Of a stretch of DNA of 64,000 bases, positions 22,092-32,990 are shown piece after piece. The notes below the pieces were generated by a model, which made no database searches, had not been told where the DNA came from, and saw only the letters and a program-made list of their open reading frames with translations. The stretch is from contig JAZBRS010000044.1 of the NCBI GenBank assembly GCA_037176725.1, positions 9,858,001 through 9,922,000 of the forward strand, given 5' to 3'. Both the position numbers and the translations under genes were made by a program. The DNA comes from Posidonia oceanica. Its lineage: Eukaryota > Streptophyta > Magnoliopsida > Alismatales > Posidoniaceae. Each line of letters opens with the position of its first letter. Positions within the stretch are counted from its first letter, which is position 1.

Positions 22092-23480
22092 GTGATTGAC
22101 ACGCACGAGGCATCCACTCAAGCACACACACATGCATCTGCACATTCAGCTGTTCCCCCCCATTCTGGCATCATCCACCAACCTCTACCAGAGCACTCTT
22201 ATCCGGGAGGAGCAGGAACCTCAAGCATTCATTCTGTCTTTCCTTCTGGGCCTACTACCTCTGTTGTAGACCGTTTTGATCTTATTTCCGATATCTCTGA
22301 GCCTTTCCCTATCAATCTCTATCTCACGGCAGTTGCCGGCTCCGAGTCGGGAGTTCACATGATCCGACTGCGTGCCAAGCCAGAGCGCTCCTTCGCGCCC
22401 CCTGCTGTGCTTCCTCAGGCTCAACCCCTTGTACACCTCCTAGCTAGGGCCCAGCCTAGATCCCCTGTCCACCTTTTAAGGCGGCCTCAGCTAGAATCCC
22501 CCATACATCTTCTAGGCAGACCTCAGTCAGACCCTGCCTTCCCACCCCAACAACCTTACCATTTAGATAGACCTCAATACCCAGTAGGTCCCCCTGTAAC
22601 CCCTCCTGTGCTCGCAGCACGTGCTCCGGTGGTTATTGATTTAACCCTAGACACCCATCGCGTCCCTTACAGCTACGCCACAGAAATGTGTACGGAAGTA
22701 ACACGATCGGGGAGGGTCTACAGACCCCCAGCACCGACCATTAGGCCAAATCACCCTGAACTTGCTATACCCCCACCCTCTAACCAACCCATAGCAGATC
22801 CGGCCTCAAACCAACCTGTAGTAAGCCAAATCCCTGCCCAACCTGTAGCGGCCCAATCTCCTGCCACTACCCCTTTAGAGCTTGCCAAAACGACCCCTCC
22901 TGCTGCCAAGAAAAACCAACCCAAAGTAGACATAACCTCCCAACTTAAGAAGGTCAAAGCCGACATTTCCATTTGGGACCTAATCCACACCTCTACCGAA
23001 CACCGCGAGGCTTTTCTTCGCGTGTTCCAGGCTGCCCGTGTGTCCCAATCTATTGAGCCTTCGGCCTTGGAAAGCATGGTAGGGATGATTGCGGAGCCCC
23101 TAGTCATCTCTTTTGCGAGTGATGAGCTGCCTCCGGTAGGGATTAATTACAATCAACCGCTGTTCATCACGGTACAGTTCAAAAACTTTCGCATTCCCCT
23201 AACACTGGTTGATAACAGGTCAGGCCTTAACGTCTGCCCCTTGCATACTGCAACCAAGCTTGGATTCAAGGCCAAGGACATCACGCCAGCCGTGAAGGGA
23301 ATGACGGCTTTTGACAACACCCACCATGATGCTCTGGGGATCCTGATTATTCCTCTTGCCATTGGCCCGGTCGTTTTCGATGTAGAATTCTATGTCGTCG
23401 ACTTGAAGCCGAACTTCAATCTCCTACTTGAGCGCCCTTGGCTCCACAAGGATCAGGTCCTTCCCTCAACCCTCCATTGA
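22092..23480 (+). pseudogene. Gag-protease region of element A
   Basis: This 462-codon open stretch continues the gag frame. A Pro-rich linker covers roughly the first 280 codons, with repeated PxHLLxRPQ phrases. The aspartic protease fold follows at about 23090-23460. The usual active-site triplet context D-N/S-G-A/S reads D-N-R-S here (23211-23222), followed by LNVCPLHTATKLGF. The Gly-to-Arg change (AGG) removes the conserved glycine and should inactivate the enzyme. ERPWLHKD near the end is typical of Tat protease domains. The frame closes at TGA 23478, which reads as an in-frame decay stop because the same frame continues afterwards. Confidence 0.82.
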
Positions 23481-25577
23481 ATGATAAAGTACTGTCACGG
23501 CGATGATGTCATTGTCGTCATGGCGGAGAACTTTGAGAAGGAGCGGATCGAGGCAGTCTCCCCCGTCTCTTCACAAGCTATCCCGTTTGACCCCGAGACT
23601 TCCAAAGCCTTGTATCGCGTTAACCGATGCGAGCCGGTTAACTTCATTCCTGATCTTGAATGCACCAACTCCTTGGCTGTTCACAACAACCCCTTTCGAA
23701 TGGTCGAGAATGTATGTCACAGGTGGGGTTACATAAAGGGTACACCGCTCGGGCGTCACGGCCAGGGGATCACAGTGCCGATCGTGGCGATGGAGCGGAG
23801 GAAATCTGAAGGCCTCGATTATGAGCCCAAGCCCAGTGAAGATCACTGCTTTCAAATGAAGGATCAGGAACCTGCCATCCCCAGAGACCTCACTAACTTC
23901 ACCAGTGCAGGAGTTCTGGGATCAACTGATGATCAAGTCACAGTGTCAACAGAAGATTGGGTCTGCATTGAGGACTACTACTCAGATGAGGAGCAGTTTG
24001 GCGCAACAGAGGCAGTCCCAACTAGCAGCAAGGCTCTGATCAACACGGAAGCGCCCCGGTCAATTTGTTTGGCTCTTCCTTCAGCAGATACAGTAGATAA
24101 ATCAGTAGACTCTGTGGCAGAACTGACAAGCTCTTACATTTCTACAATCACATCTGCATTACAAGCACAGGCAGCAGCAGCAGCTCAGAAGTCAGAGACA
24201 CTCCTTCTGGCACAATCAGCCAGGCTACCTGCGGTCGCAGTCGCATCAGTACTGCTATCACTCTCTCTGGAGGGACAGTCAGTCAATTCAGTCAGCAGCG
24301 CGACTCGGCCCACTTCAGCAGCCGCATCACTGAGAATGCAACCGACGCAGTCCGCTTCACATCCTCCTGTCACAAAGCAGCAACTTTCATGGCAGGCCCC
24401 CATGGCATCAGAGGCCGCACTCTCACAGTCACCACCAGATGCAGAGGACCTATTGAGCATCATAGTCTCCCGGCCCTTGAGCCCTCAGAAGAGCACCTTT
24501 GCCTGCCCTCTAACTGCAACAGTGACCCTAGCAGCGTACCCATCTGTGGCCCCGCTGACCAGTCTGTTTGGATCTCCCATGCCGAAGCTGCCGCTATCAG
24601 GCGCGCCCATGAGCCAGACCATGCAAATACCAAGGGCAGCGATCCATCTTGTAGCCGGGCCAGTGCCACAGGCCCCCGGCGCCTACTATGTCGACTCACC
24701 CTCGGATGAGGAGGAAGGAGTGGCGATAGAAGCCCAGTTCGATTCATGGATGTCCGACTTAGAGTTACTCTACCAAGAACAGCTCAAGTCAATAGTAGAA
24801 GACCTGGCAGAGCACCAAGCCGCAGAAAGAAAAGGGAAAGCCGTGGCTACGGACCCTCCTCTGTAAGAAGACCATGCCCTTATCATGGTCCTGGAAGAAG
24901 ATTCAGCAGTACCGGACTCCCCTAGACCAGATAAGCTCATTTCCCTCCAACCAGAAGGCGAGTCTTGGTGGTTTGTGCAACACATGCCTCACTTAGGCAG
25001 TGTAGCAAGTGGCAGTGCCCAGATCAGCTGCCAGTCCGGCGTATCCTCCACAAGCACACTAGAAGACTCAGAGGAGGCAGCACTAGCAATCCAAGCAGCA
25101 GTAGCAACAGAGCAGAAAGCAGAATCAGCAACAGAATCATCAGCAGCCTCAGTAGCAGGGCCATCAGTAGTATCAGTGGCAGAATCAGCAAGGCCCTCAG
25201 CAGAATCAGCAGAGCACTCAGCAGAATCAGTCAGGTTAGAGCAGACAGAAGAAGTTGCCAGGACGGAGGTTGCGCACCGAGGCTACAAGAATACTCGAGT
25301 AAGCGTGACCATCCTGAAGTGTCACCAGGGCCAAGCAGCGGAACACATACACTCTTTCGACATCACAAATCCTTCTTTTGAGAAAGAGGTCCTCTCGGAA
25401 CTTATTGCTTATGGAGAGGAGGATGATACAGGCGAGGATAAGACTGACGAACCATTGCCCGAGTTCCGGCCCTACGACGACGACCCAGAAGGCCCCAACC
25501 TCCATGTTGAAGAAGAAACAGAGGTTGTCAATATCGGCACAACTGAGGAAGTCAGAGATGTTTGCATTAGTGCCTAG
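23481..25577 (+). pseudogene. Protease-RT linker of element A
   Basis: About 700 codons continue in the gag-protease frame, broken at TAA 24864 and closed at TAG 25575. The first 100 codons (ALYRVNRCEP, MVENVCHRWGYIKG) look structured. The rest is low-complexity Ser/Ala/Gln/Glu-rich sequence coded by AGCAG/TCAG steps, ending in an acidic patch before RT. A long insert between protease and RT is a known Tat/Ogre trait. In pea Ogre an intron lies near here, but I see no convincing intron in this copy. The function of the linker is unknown. Confidence 0.7.
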
Positions 25578-27060
25578 CTGTCCCCCCAGGCTCGAACAGA
25601 GTTCATCGCATTCCTAAAAGAATATGCGGATGTCTTCGCCTGGAGTTACGAAGATTTGGTTGGCCTTGACATAGAGATAGTGGTGCACAATCTATCCCTG
25701 GACCCAGATGCCAAGCCAGTAAAGCAGAAGCTGAGAAGATGGCGACTTCAGTGGCTGCTTATGATCAAAGAAGAGATCAAGAAACAGCACAGAGTCAATT
25801 TCCTCAAGGTCGTCCTTTATCATAAGTGGCTGGCAAACAATGTACCTGTGCCCAAGAAAGATGACCGCGTCCGGATCTACATCGACTACAGGGACCTGAA
25901 CAAGGCGAGTCCCAAGGATGACTTCCCATTGCCTCACATTGACGTCCTAGTCGACAATACAGCGGGCTACAAGATGCTCTCCTTCATGGACGGTTTTTCT
26001 GGATATAATCAGATCAAAATGGTAGAAGAAGACATGGAAAAGACTTCATTCATCACCCCTTGGGGAGTCTTCTGCTACCAAGTCATGCTGTTTGGGCTGA
26101 AGAATGCTGGCGCAACCTATCAGAGGGCCATGACTGCACTGTTCCACGACCTCATGCACCAAGAAGTGGAGGTCTATGTAGACGACATGATTGCTAAAAC
26201 CAAAGAGCCTGAAGATCATCTTGCCTGTCTAAAGAAGCTCTTTACCCGTCTACGGAAGTACAAGCTGCGCCTGAACCCCAACAACTGTGTATTCGGGGTG
26301 TCATCTGGCAAACTGCTGGGCTACATTGTTAGCCAAAGGGGGATTGAAGTGGACCCGATGAAGGCAAAAGCCATCGTGGATATGCCACCCCCTCGGACTG
26401 AAAAGGAGGTCAGAGGTCTGCTTGGGCGTTTACAATACATCAGTCGCTTCATTGCATAGCTTACACCCATCTGTGAACCTATATTCAAGCTCCTGAAGAA
26501 GAATGCACAGATTCATTAGAGCGAGGAGTGTCAGGCTGCATTTGCCAAGATCAAGCAACTGCTGATTAAGCCTCCTGTCTTGGTTCGCCCCACTCCAGGG
26601 AGACCCATACTTCTCTACCTTTCTACCACATAGCATTCCATGGGCACCGTCTTGGGCCAACATGACGAATCTAGTAGAAAGGAGCGCGCCATTTACTACC
26701 TGAGCAAGAAATTCAATCAATGCGAAGCCAGGTATAGTACAATAGAGAAAACCTGCCTATCCCTTGTCTGGGCTGCACAGAAATTAAGGCATTACATGAC
26801 GGCATACCCAGTTCAGCTCTTATGCCGGCATGATCCTATCAAGTTCCTCTTTCAAAAACCGGCCATGGTAGGCAGATGTGTTAAGTGGCAGGTGCTACTG
26901 TCTCAGTATGACATCACCTTTGTCACTCAGAAGTCTATGAAGGGCCAAGCTATGGCAGACCATCTTGCTGATCTCCCACTGCCTGAATATCAGCCACTCC
27001 AGACGCAGTTTCCAGATGAAAACATTCTGTTTGCAATGGAGGACTCTGAAGACAAAGACC
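25578..27060 (+). pseudogene. Reverse transcriptase and RNase H of element A
   Basis: RT copies element RNA into DNA and RNase H removes the RNA strand. The same frame as gag continues. RT motifs are easy to see: VPVPKKD, YIDYRDLNKAS, FMDGFSGYNQI, PWGVFCYQVMLFGLKNAGATYQ and an intact YVDD catalytic box at 26175-26186, then LLGYIVSQRGIEVDP and LLGRLQYISRFIA. The RNase H part holds YYLSKKF, YSTIEKTCLSLVWA and the tail HDPIKFLF. Stops lie at 25575, 26457, 26517 and 26631. RT itself is open from 25578 to 26456, including the catalytic residues, but cannot be made as part of a polyprotein. Confidence 0.92.
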
Positions 27061-27490
27061 CTGAAGATCAGGAGCAATGGCAGCTATACTTTGATGGTGC
27101 TGTAAACAAAAAAGGCTGAGGCGTAGGCGCAGTGCTGACAATGCCTCAGGGACAGATGATTCCCTTCTCCAGGAAGCTGACCTTCAAATGCACCAACAAC
27201 GAAGCAGAGTACGAGGCATGCATCCTAGGATTGAATGTCGCCCTCGAGCATGAGGTGCAGAAGCTGCTGGTGCACGGTGATGCTATGCTGGTGATCTCTC
27301 AAGTCAATGGCGAGTGGAAAATGAAAGATCCGAAGCTATTGCCATATCATGACCACCTGCTGAAGCTGATAGGACAATTTGCAAGCATCCGCTTCACATA
27401 CATGAACCGAGCGAGGAACGCATATGCAGATGCGTTAGCTACCCTGGCGTCCTGGCTCAGTACACTTGGAGACAGCATAGTAGATGTATC
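27061..27490 (+). pseudogene. Second (archaeal-like) RNase H of element A
   Basis: A separate RNase H domain between RT-RNase H and integrase marks the Tat/Ogre lineage. Visible signatures are WQLYFDGAVNKKG, NNEAEYEACILGL, LVHGDAMLVISQVNGEW and RARNAYADALATLAS. They give the D-E-D-D set of metal-binding acidic residues. One stop (TGA 27117) follows NKKG. The frame is the same as RT. Confidence 0.88.
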
Positions 27491-28803
27491 TGTTACTTGC
27501 ATTGAGCAGCCTGCACACTGTATGAACGTTGAAGAGGCAGATTCAACAACAGAGGAGCAACCCTGGTACAAAGACATAAAAACTTTCTTGGAGTCTTGTA
27601 GCTTTCCACCCGGTACCTCAGCAGTGGACAAGAGAACTCTGACGCGTCTGGCGTCAAAGTATGTATTGGGGGCGGGACAGTTGTACAAAAGATCATACAA
27701 TCAAATGCTCCTGCGCTGCCTGAACAAATCAGAGGCTGATGCGCTGATGCTTCAAGTGCATGCGGGGACCTGCGGCCTGCACATGAATGGCGTCCTCCTG
27801 GCCAAGAAAATAATGTTGCAAGGATACTACTGGCTGACCATGGAAGCTAACTGCTGCCGATTCGTGCGCAGATGCCATAACTGCTAAGTGCATGGCAACC
27901 TTATCCAGGCACCCCCCAAGAACTGCACAGCATGTCGTCGCTGTGGCCCTTCTCCACCTAGGGGATTGATGTCATTGGCACCATCCACCCTCCAACTTCT
28001 AATGGTCATCGTTACATTCTGGTAGCGATTGATTACTTCACTAAATGGGAGGAAGCGACCTCCTACAAAACGGTGACTGCCGTGGCTACAGAAAAGTTCA
28101 TCAGAAACAATGTCATAGCCCGGTACGGGGTCCCGCATGCAATTATATCTGACAATGGCATAAATTTCATTGCTAAGAGGATCGAAGACTATCTGCAAAG
28201 CTTCAATACCAAACATCACAGATCCTCGCCTTACCGGCCATAGATGAATGGTGCAGTGGAGTCTGCCAACAAAAATCTGGTCAAAATCCTGAAGAAAATG
28301 GTGGAAACTCATAAGACTGGCACGACAAGCTTCCTTACGCACTCTAGGTGTATAGGACATCTGTCTGCACTTCAACAGGCGCCACCCCATACTCTCTAGT
28401 GTATGGCATGGAGGCGATGCTGTCCGTCGAGGTAGAGATCCCCTCACTACGGATCCTACGTGAAGCTGAGTTGGATGAAGCAGAATGGGTTGAAGACCGC
28501 TGCGTCCAACTGAACCTGATTGATGAGCACAGGCTGTAAGCTATGCATAACGCTCACTGCTATCAAAAGAGAATGGCCAGGTCTTACTTGAAGAAAGTTC
28601 AGCCAAGAGGCTTCCAGACAGGGGACCTTGTTCTACGCGCCATTCACTTGCCTGATGGTCGAGGGAAATTCCGACCTAACTGGCGTGGCCCCTTTGTGGT
28701 CAAGCAAGTCTTTTCGGGCGGCGCTGTAACTCTTGAGGATATAGATCAAGTCGAGCAGTCTGAGCCCGTCAACCTCTGCTACCTCAAGAAGTACTATCAG
28801 TAG
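27491..28803 (+). pseudogene. Integrase of element A
   Basis: Inserts element DNA into the genome. The N-terminal zinc-binding part has VHAGTCGLHMNG and RRCHNC. The core has GIDVIGTIHP, ISDNGINF and VESANKNLVK, giving the D-D-E triad. The C-terminal part has GKFRPNWRGPFVVKQ and ends NLCYLKKYYQ at 28803. TAA at 27885 and a one-base loss in the C run at 27912-27917 shift the frame. A second one-base loss is near 28317-28321. Further stops are at about 28000, 28241, 28345 and 28537. It is non-functional. Confidence 0.9.
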
Positions 28804-30274
28804 CCGAAGGCGGCCTCGTTGCAGATACTCTTCTCCCACCTATACACTTACATTCTCACTTCTTACATTCCCATCCTACCTGCATCTACTATCTTGTCTC
28901 TTACTTTTGCTCTTGAACATCCGCTCATGCTTCTTCTATCCTACTCATGCATCATCCCTTTTCTCAAATCATCATCGTCATCCTCTTAAGTCACGCATTG
29001 CATCTTCTGCCCGGTGATGAAAACCGGAAGTGCTTGCCTACACTGGAAAGAGTCCACCCTGCTTCACCCGGTGCTACTTAGACGCCTTAGCTAGTGAGGG
29101 AGCCACCATCAATCAGGATAGGCGAACTGCCTAAAACTCGTAAGGACATACACCTCTGAGGGAGAAAAAATGCTAGGATGTGAGATTGAAAAAAGTGAGA
29201 ATAGACATCTAGGCTTGGGCACGTCCAAGGATCGGAAAACGAAGACAGAAGCCAGCCCTAGAGATAGGGGTGTGCAGTCTAACCTTGCTCCTTCTACCCA
29301 TCACATAGCAGACCTAAAGCCCACATCCATTACAGCCCAAATGCCCTTCTTTTTGCCTCCAAAATGGGGATAGCAAAAGCCTGTGAAAAAAGAGAAAAAG
29401 AAATCAAACAAGCAAGAAAAAAAAAGGAGTCAAACAAACAAAAAAAAAGGGAGAAAAAGCAGGCAAAAAAAAGAAAAAAAAAAGAGAAAGAAAAAGAAAA
29501 GGGTTAGACAAGGATCGACCCGAAGATACAGGCAATATCATCCCCCCGTACCTTACAAAAAACCCAAGGGTGTAAGCCTAAAAGGGTCTACCACTTCCCT
29601 CCAAAAGCAAACACTTACCATCTCCTAGCTAGGGGCAGAGAAAGATTGCATACCCATGAGGGAGAAATAAAAAAAAGAGAGCAGAAAGAGTAAGTGTAGG
29701 TGCTGAGAGCTCGGCAGGTAACCTGTCCTCACCACACCACCACCTGTATACTGCCAACACTCGTTCCGGAGTGCCACCAGCAAGCTAAGAGTCCAAGCAG
29801 GGCCCAGTGAGTCAGGGATCACTCCCTTCCTCTGCAGCAGGCACCAAAGCACTCCGTATGTTGAGGGCACCAAAACATACTAATTGTCTCTTAAGCATAC
29901 CAACCTGCATCATGCATACATGCATCTTCAATCATCCTTTCCTTCTTATCAATCGTTCCGCTCTGCAACTTGCTTCTACTCTGAGATAGTACTCCTTGCC
30001 AAGCACGCGTTGACGCCGTTCGAGCTGCGCTGGTCCAGATCTCCTGCCAAGTCCTCGCCCCGTGTCAACAAGACTGCTATAGAACTCTCCTGCTTATGTG
30101 TGCTTTGCTGCTATGTTTTGATATTAACTGTTGAGTATTATTGAACTACTTTATCAGCTTCAGATTCTGCTTTCTGTTAAAGATTATATGCCTGTGTGAT
30201 CTGACTGTCTACAGTATTGATAACAGGTACCTTCAAGCTCTGCAGCGTCTACCTGTACCCCTACGGCCTGCGCC
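28804..30274 (+). other. Spacer between integrase and the DUF7745-like ORF
   Basis: Non-coding. It holds an A-rich AAAAG/AAAC tract (29380-29500), and its 3' end is pyrimidine-rich with acceptor-like CTACAG and AACAG|GTACC just before the next ORF (about 30210-30230). A stop in the frame of the next ORF stands near 30221, so that ORF is not a simple read-through of pol. Confidence 0.55.
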
Positions 30275-31477
30275 ATGGGATATCCAACTCTTGAAACCCC
30301 AGTTCACTGTTTTGAAGCCCTGCGGGGCTGGATTGGCAAGCTTACTCAGGAAGACTGCGAGAAGCTGCACCTCTGGGGCATACCCACAGAACTGCTGAAA
30401 GTGGCTGATGTCGAAGTGAGCCGTCATCTTCTGTGTGCTACTACAAGATTCTGGAAGCCGGCGCATCATGTCTTCCGCTTTGGAAGGACTGAGCTAACAC
30501 CTACTCTGGAGGAGGTGCGCTGCATCTGTGGCTTCTCCCAGTTGATGGGATCGCCCATTTTCATGAGGCGTGACAAATACATAGCGGTCCTCTGCAAGCT
30601 ATCTGGGCTATCTACTGACAGGTGCCAGCAAAGACTGATCTACACCAGCGGCCCCGCGCCTATGCTGCGCTTGCACTACTTTGATGAAATCATAGACAAG
30701 CATGCTGAACTCGGAGATGATTTGTGGCTTCGGGGATTTGTCACCCGATTTCTAGGAGAGCTGATCTTCACTCATGGTCGGATGACAGTCGCGATAGAAA
30801 TTACTGAAATCGCACTAGTTGTGGTGACTAGGCAGATCGACCTGGCATCAGTTGTCTTGGTTGAAACTTACTGCGGACTGGACCGCATCTCCCACCGCTG
30901 CCGCCACTTCTACGGCTGCAGAGTGCTAGTACAGATATGGCTGGCTGCACACCTTGAACTGAACTTGCTGTGCCCTCGGGGCCACATCATTGAAACATAC
31001 TACAACAGCGGCCACGCCAGGACAATCAAGAAGGTCCTTGAAGAATACAAGAAGTTATCTGAGCTGACGGACGACACCGTCACCTGGCACATCATCTCGT
31101 CTGCGGCCGAGCCCTTTACTATCTTCTTCGATACCCGCGATGCGCGACTCGTGGTGCTACTTGGATTCACCGGAGGTGTGGAGTATCACCCCATCCGGGT
31201 CATGCGGCAGTTCAGTCTCCAGCAGGGCGCCTTCATAGACAGCACAGCCCCAAGACTCCTTCAAGCATATCCTTACAGGACAACATCTGCTACAACAAAA
31301 CTGGCTGATCTCATGCAGCATGGAGTGCAGTCTACTGACCTGGCATCTGCACAAGGCTCAGGATGTACTCCCGAATATCTGACGGAGGTACAAGCTTTCT
31401 GGCCTATCAGTGAGATACCTCCTAGCGCTCCACAGTTCCCTGACTCCCGAAGAGCGAAGAAAGTCCGGACCGACTAG
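30275..31477 (+). CDS. DUF7745 / plant-mobile-domain-like protein carried by element A
   Basis: An uninterrupted 400-codon frame starts at ATG 30275 and ends at TAG 31475. Residues 59-80 (FWKPAHHVFRFG, ELTPTLEE) match the pattern F-W-x-P...F-x-F-G...P-T-x-E-E. I associate this with the plant DUF7745 and aminotransferase-like plant mobile domain families, whose members occur both in transposons and as host genes such as the MAIN/MAIL group. Biochemical function is unknown. The protein looks globular, with no signal peptide or membrane segment; the last 15 residues are basic (RRAKKVR). It is separated from integrase by 1.5 kb, so a subgenomic or spliced RNA would be needed. A decayed homologue is in E at 51029-52045. 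It is the only long open domain left in this element, though chance survival is possible. Confidence 0.72.
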   Translation: MGYPTLETPVHCFEALRGWIGKLTQEDCEKLHLWGIPTELLKVADVEVSRHLLCATTRFWKPAHHVFRFGRTELTPTLEEVRCICGFSQLMGSPIFMRRDKYIAVLCKLSGLSTDRCQQRLIYTSGPAPMLRLHYFDEIIDKHAELGDDLWLRGFVTRFLGELIFTHGRMTVAIEITEIALVVVTRQIDLASVVLVETYCGLDRISHRCRHFYGCRVLVQIWLAAHLELNLLCPRGHIIETYYNSGHARTIKKVLEEYKKLSELTDDTVTWHIISSAAEPFTIFFDTRDARLVVLLGFTGGVEYHPIRVMRQFSLQQGAFIDSTAPRLLQAYPYRTTSATTKLADLMQHGVQSTDLASAQGSGCTPEYLTEVQAFWPISEIPPSAPQFPDSRRAKKVRTD

Positions 31478-31994
31478 AGCGTCCATGTAACTGTCTGCCT
31501 ATTTTCTGCTGTAAACTTTTGGCCTGTCACAAGCATGTAATCAAGTTCTGAGCCACCTATTTGCATTGCAAATCTGCTTCAAGTGCATACATCATCATAT
31601 CAATCATATCTGCAGGGCCCCTGGCCAGACTTGCTGCCAAACACTGCGGGAAAGTCCTCATCAGTCAACCCAACTGCTGACCCATGACATCTGAACAAAC
31701 AAGCTGCCGGGCACCGTCATCCTGTCATCATCTTCGGGCTGACACCCCCAACTGCCCAGCGATAGGCCCATCAACCTGTCATCATCTTCGGGCTGGTACC
31801 CCAAACTACTCGTCTGGCAAACACGACAGTTTTGTCTTCACCCTCTGCTTTCGAAACCAAGGACGCGTTGGCCAACCCCTGGTATCATCTTGATACCAGG
31901 GGCATCTTTTGATCGCCCCTTGGTATCATTCTCCCTCTCTTTCCCTCATGATATTCCTGGTATCATGGGATGATTCGCTCTCACGAAACCCATT
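31478..31994 (+). other. Conserved block after the DUF7745-like ORF, with stem-loop
   Basis: Non-coding. It carries repeated phrases CATCATCTTCGGGCTGxxACC, and then the perfect stem CCCCTGGTATCA (31876-31887), loop TCT, TGATACCAGGGG (31891-31902), followed by GCATCTTTT. The same block follows the DUF7745-like pseudogene in E and lies in the 3' region of B. Confidence 0.7.
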
Positions 31995-32850
31995 CACTTG
32001 CCGGCCGATAAGTCCGATATCTTATCATCTCTTTCCCTTTGCCGGTCGATACGTCCGATATCTTATCATTCCTTTATCCCCTCTTTGCCGACCGATAAGT
32101 CCGATATCTTATCATTCTATTCTTTTATTCATTTGCCGGCCGATAAGTTTGATATCTTATCATCTCTTTCCCTTTGCTGGCCGATAAGTCCGATAGCTTA
32201 TCATTCCTTTATCCCCTCTTTGCCGGCCGATAAGTCCGATATCTTATCATTCTATTCTCTTATTCATTTGTCGGCCGATAAGTCTGATATCTTATCATTT
32301 TATTCTCTTATTCATTTGCCGGCCGATAAGTCCGATATCTTATCATTTCTTTCCCTTTGCCGGTCGATAGGTCCGATATCTTATCATTCCTTTATTCCCT
32401 CTTTGCCGGTCGATAAGTCCGATATCTTATCATTCTATTCTTTTATTCATTTGCTGGCCAATAAGTCCGATATCTTATCACCTCTTTCCCTTTGTCGGTC
32501 GATAAGTCCGATATCTTATCATTCCTTTATCCCCTCTTTGCCGGCCGATAAGTCCGATATCTTATCATTCTATTCTTTTATTCATTTACCAGCCGATAAG
32601 TCCGATATCTTATCACCTCTTTCCCTTTGCCGGCCGATAAGTCCGATATCTTATCATTCCTTCATCCCTTCTTTGCCGGCCGATAAGTCCGATATCTTAT
32701 CATTCATTCATCCCCTCTTTGCCGGCTGATAAGTCCGATATCTTATCATTCTATTCTTTTATTCATTTGCCGACCGATAAGTCTGATATCTTATCACCCC
32801 TTTCCCTTTGCCGGTCTTTAAGTTCAATATCTTATCAATCCTTTTCTTAT
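31995..32850 (+). repeat. GATAAG hairpin array of element A
   Basis: About nineteen units of 39-48 bp. Each carries CCGGCCGATAAGTCCGATAT followed by CTTATCA: stem arms GATAAG and CTTATC with an eight-base loop. Spacers between units are T/C-rich and of three recurring types. A frame of over 200 codons across it is a repeat product. Confidence 0.9.
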
Positions 32851-32953
32851 CAAACTTTCAATCAATCAATCCCTCCTTTTCTTATCAATCATTCAATCAA
32901 TCAATCCCTCTTTTCTTATTAATTTCAATCAATCACTCTTTTTCTTATCAATC

Positions 32954-32985
<32 letters not shown>

Positions 32986-32990
32986 CTGCT
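32826..32990. repeat. CAAT/ATCA microsatellite
   Basis: Imperfect and perfect TCAATCAATCAA runs alternate with TTTTCTTATCAA. They join the two hairpin arrays. Confidence 0.85.

Noticed and set aside
31998..32729. A frame of 243 codons in the GATAAG array
   Set aside because: Pure repeat translation with no non-repeat part or start context.
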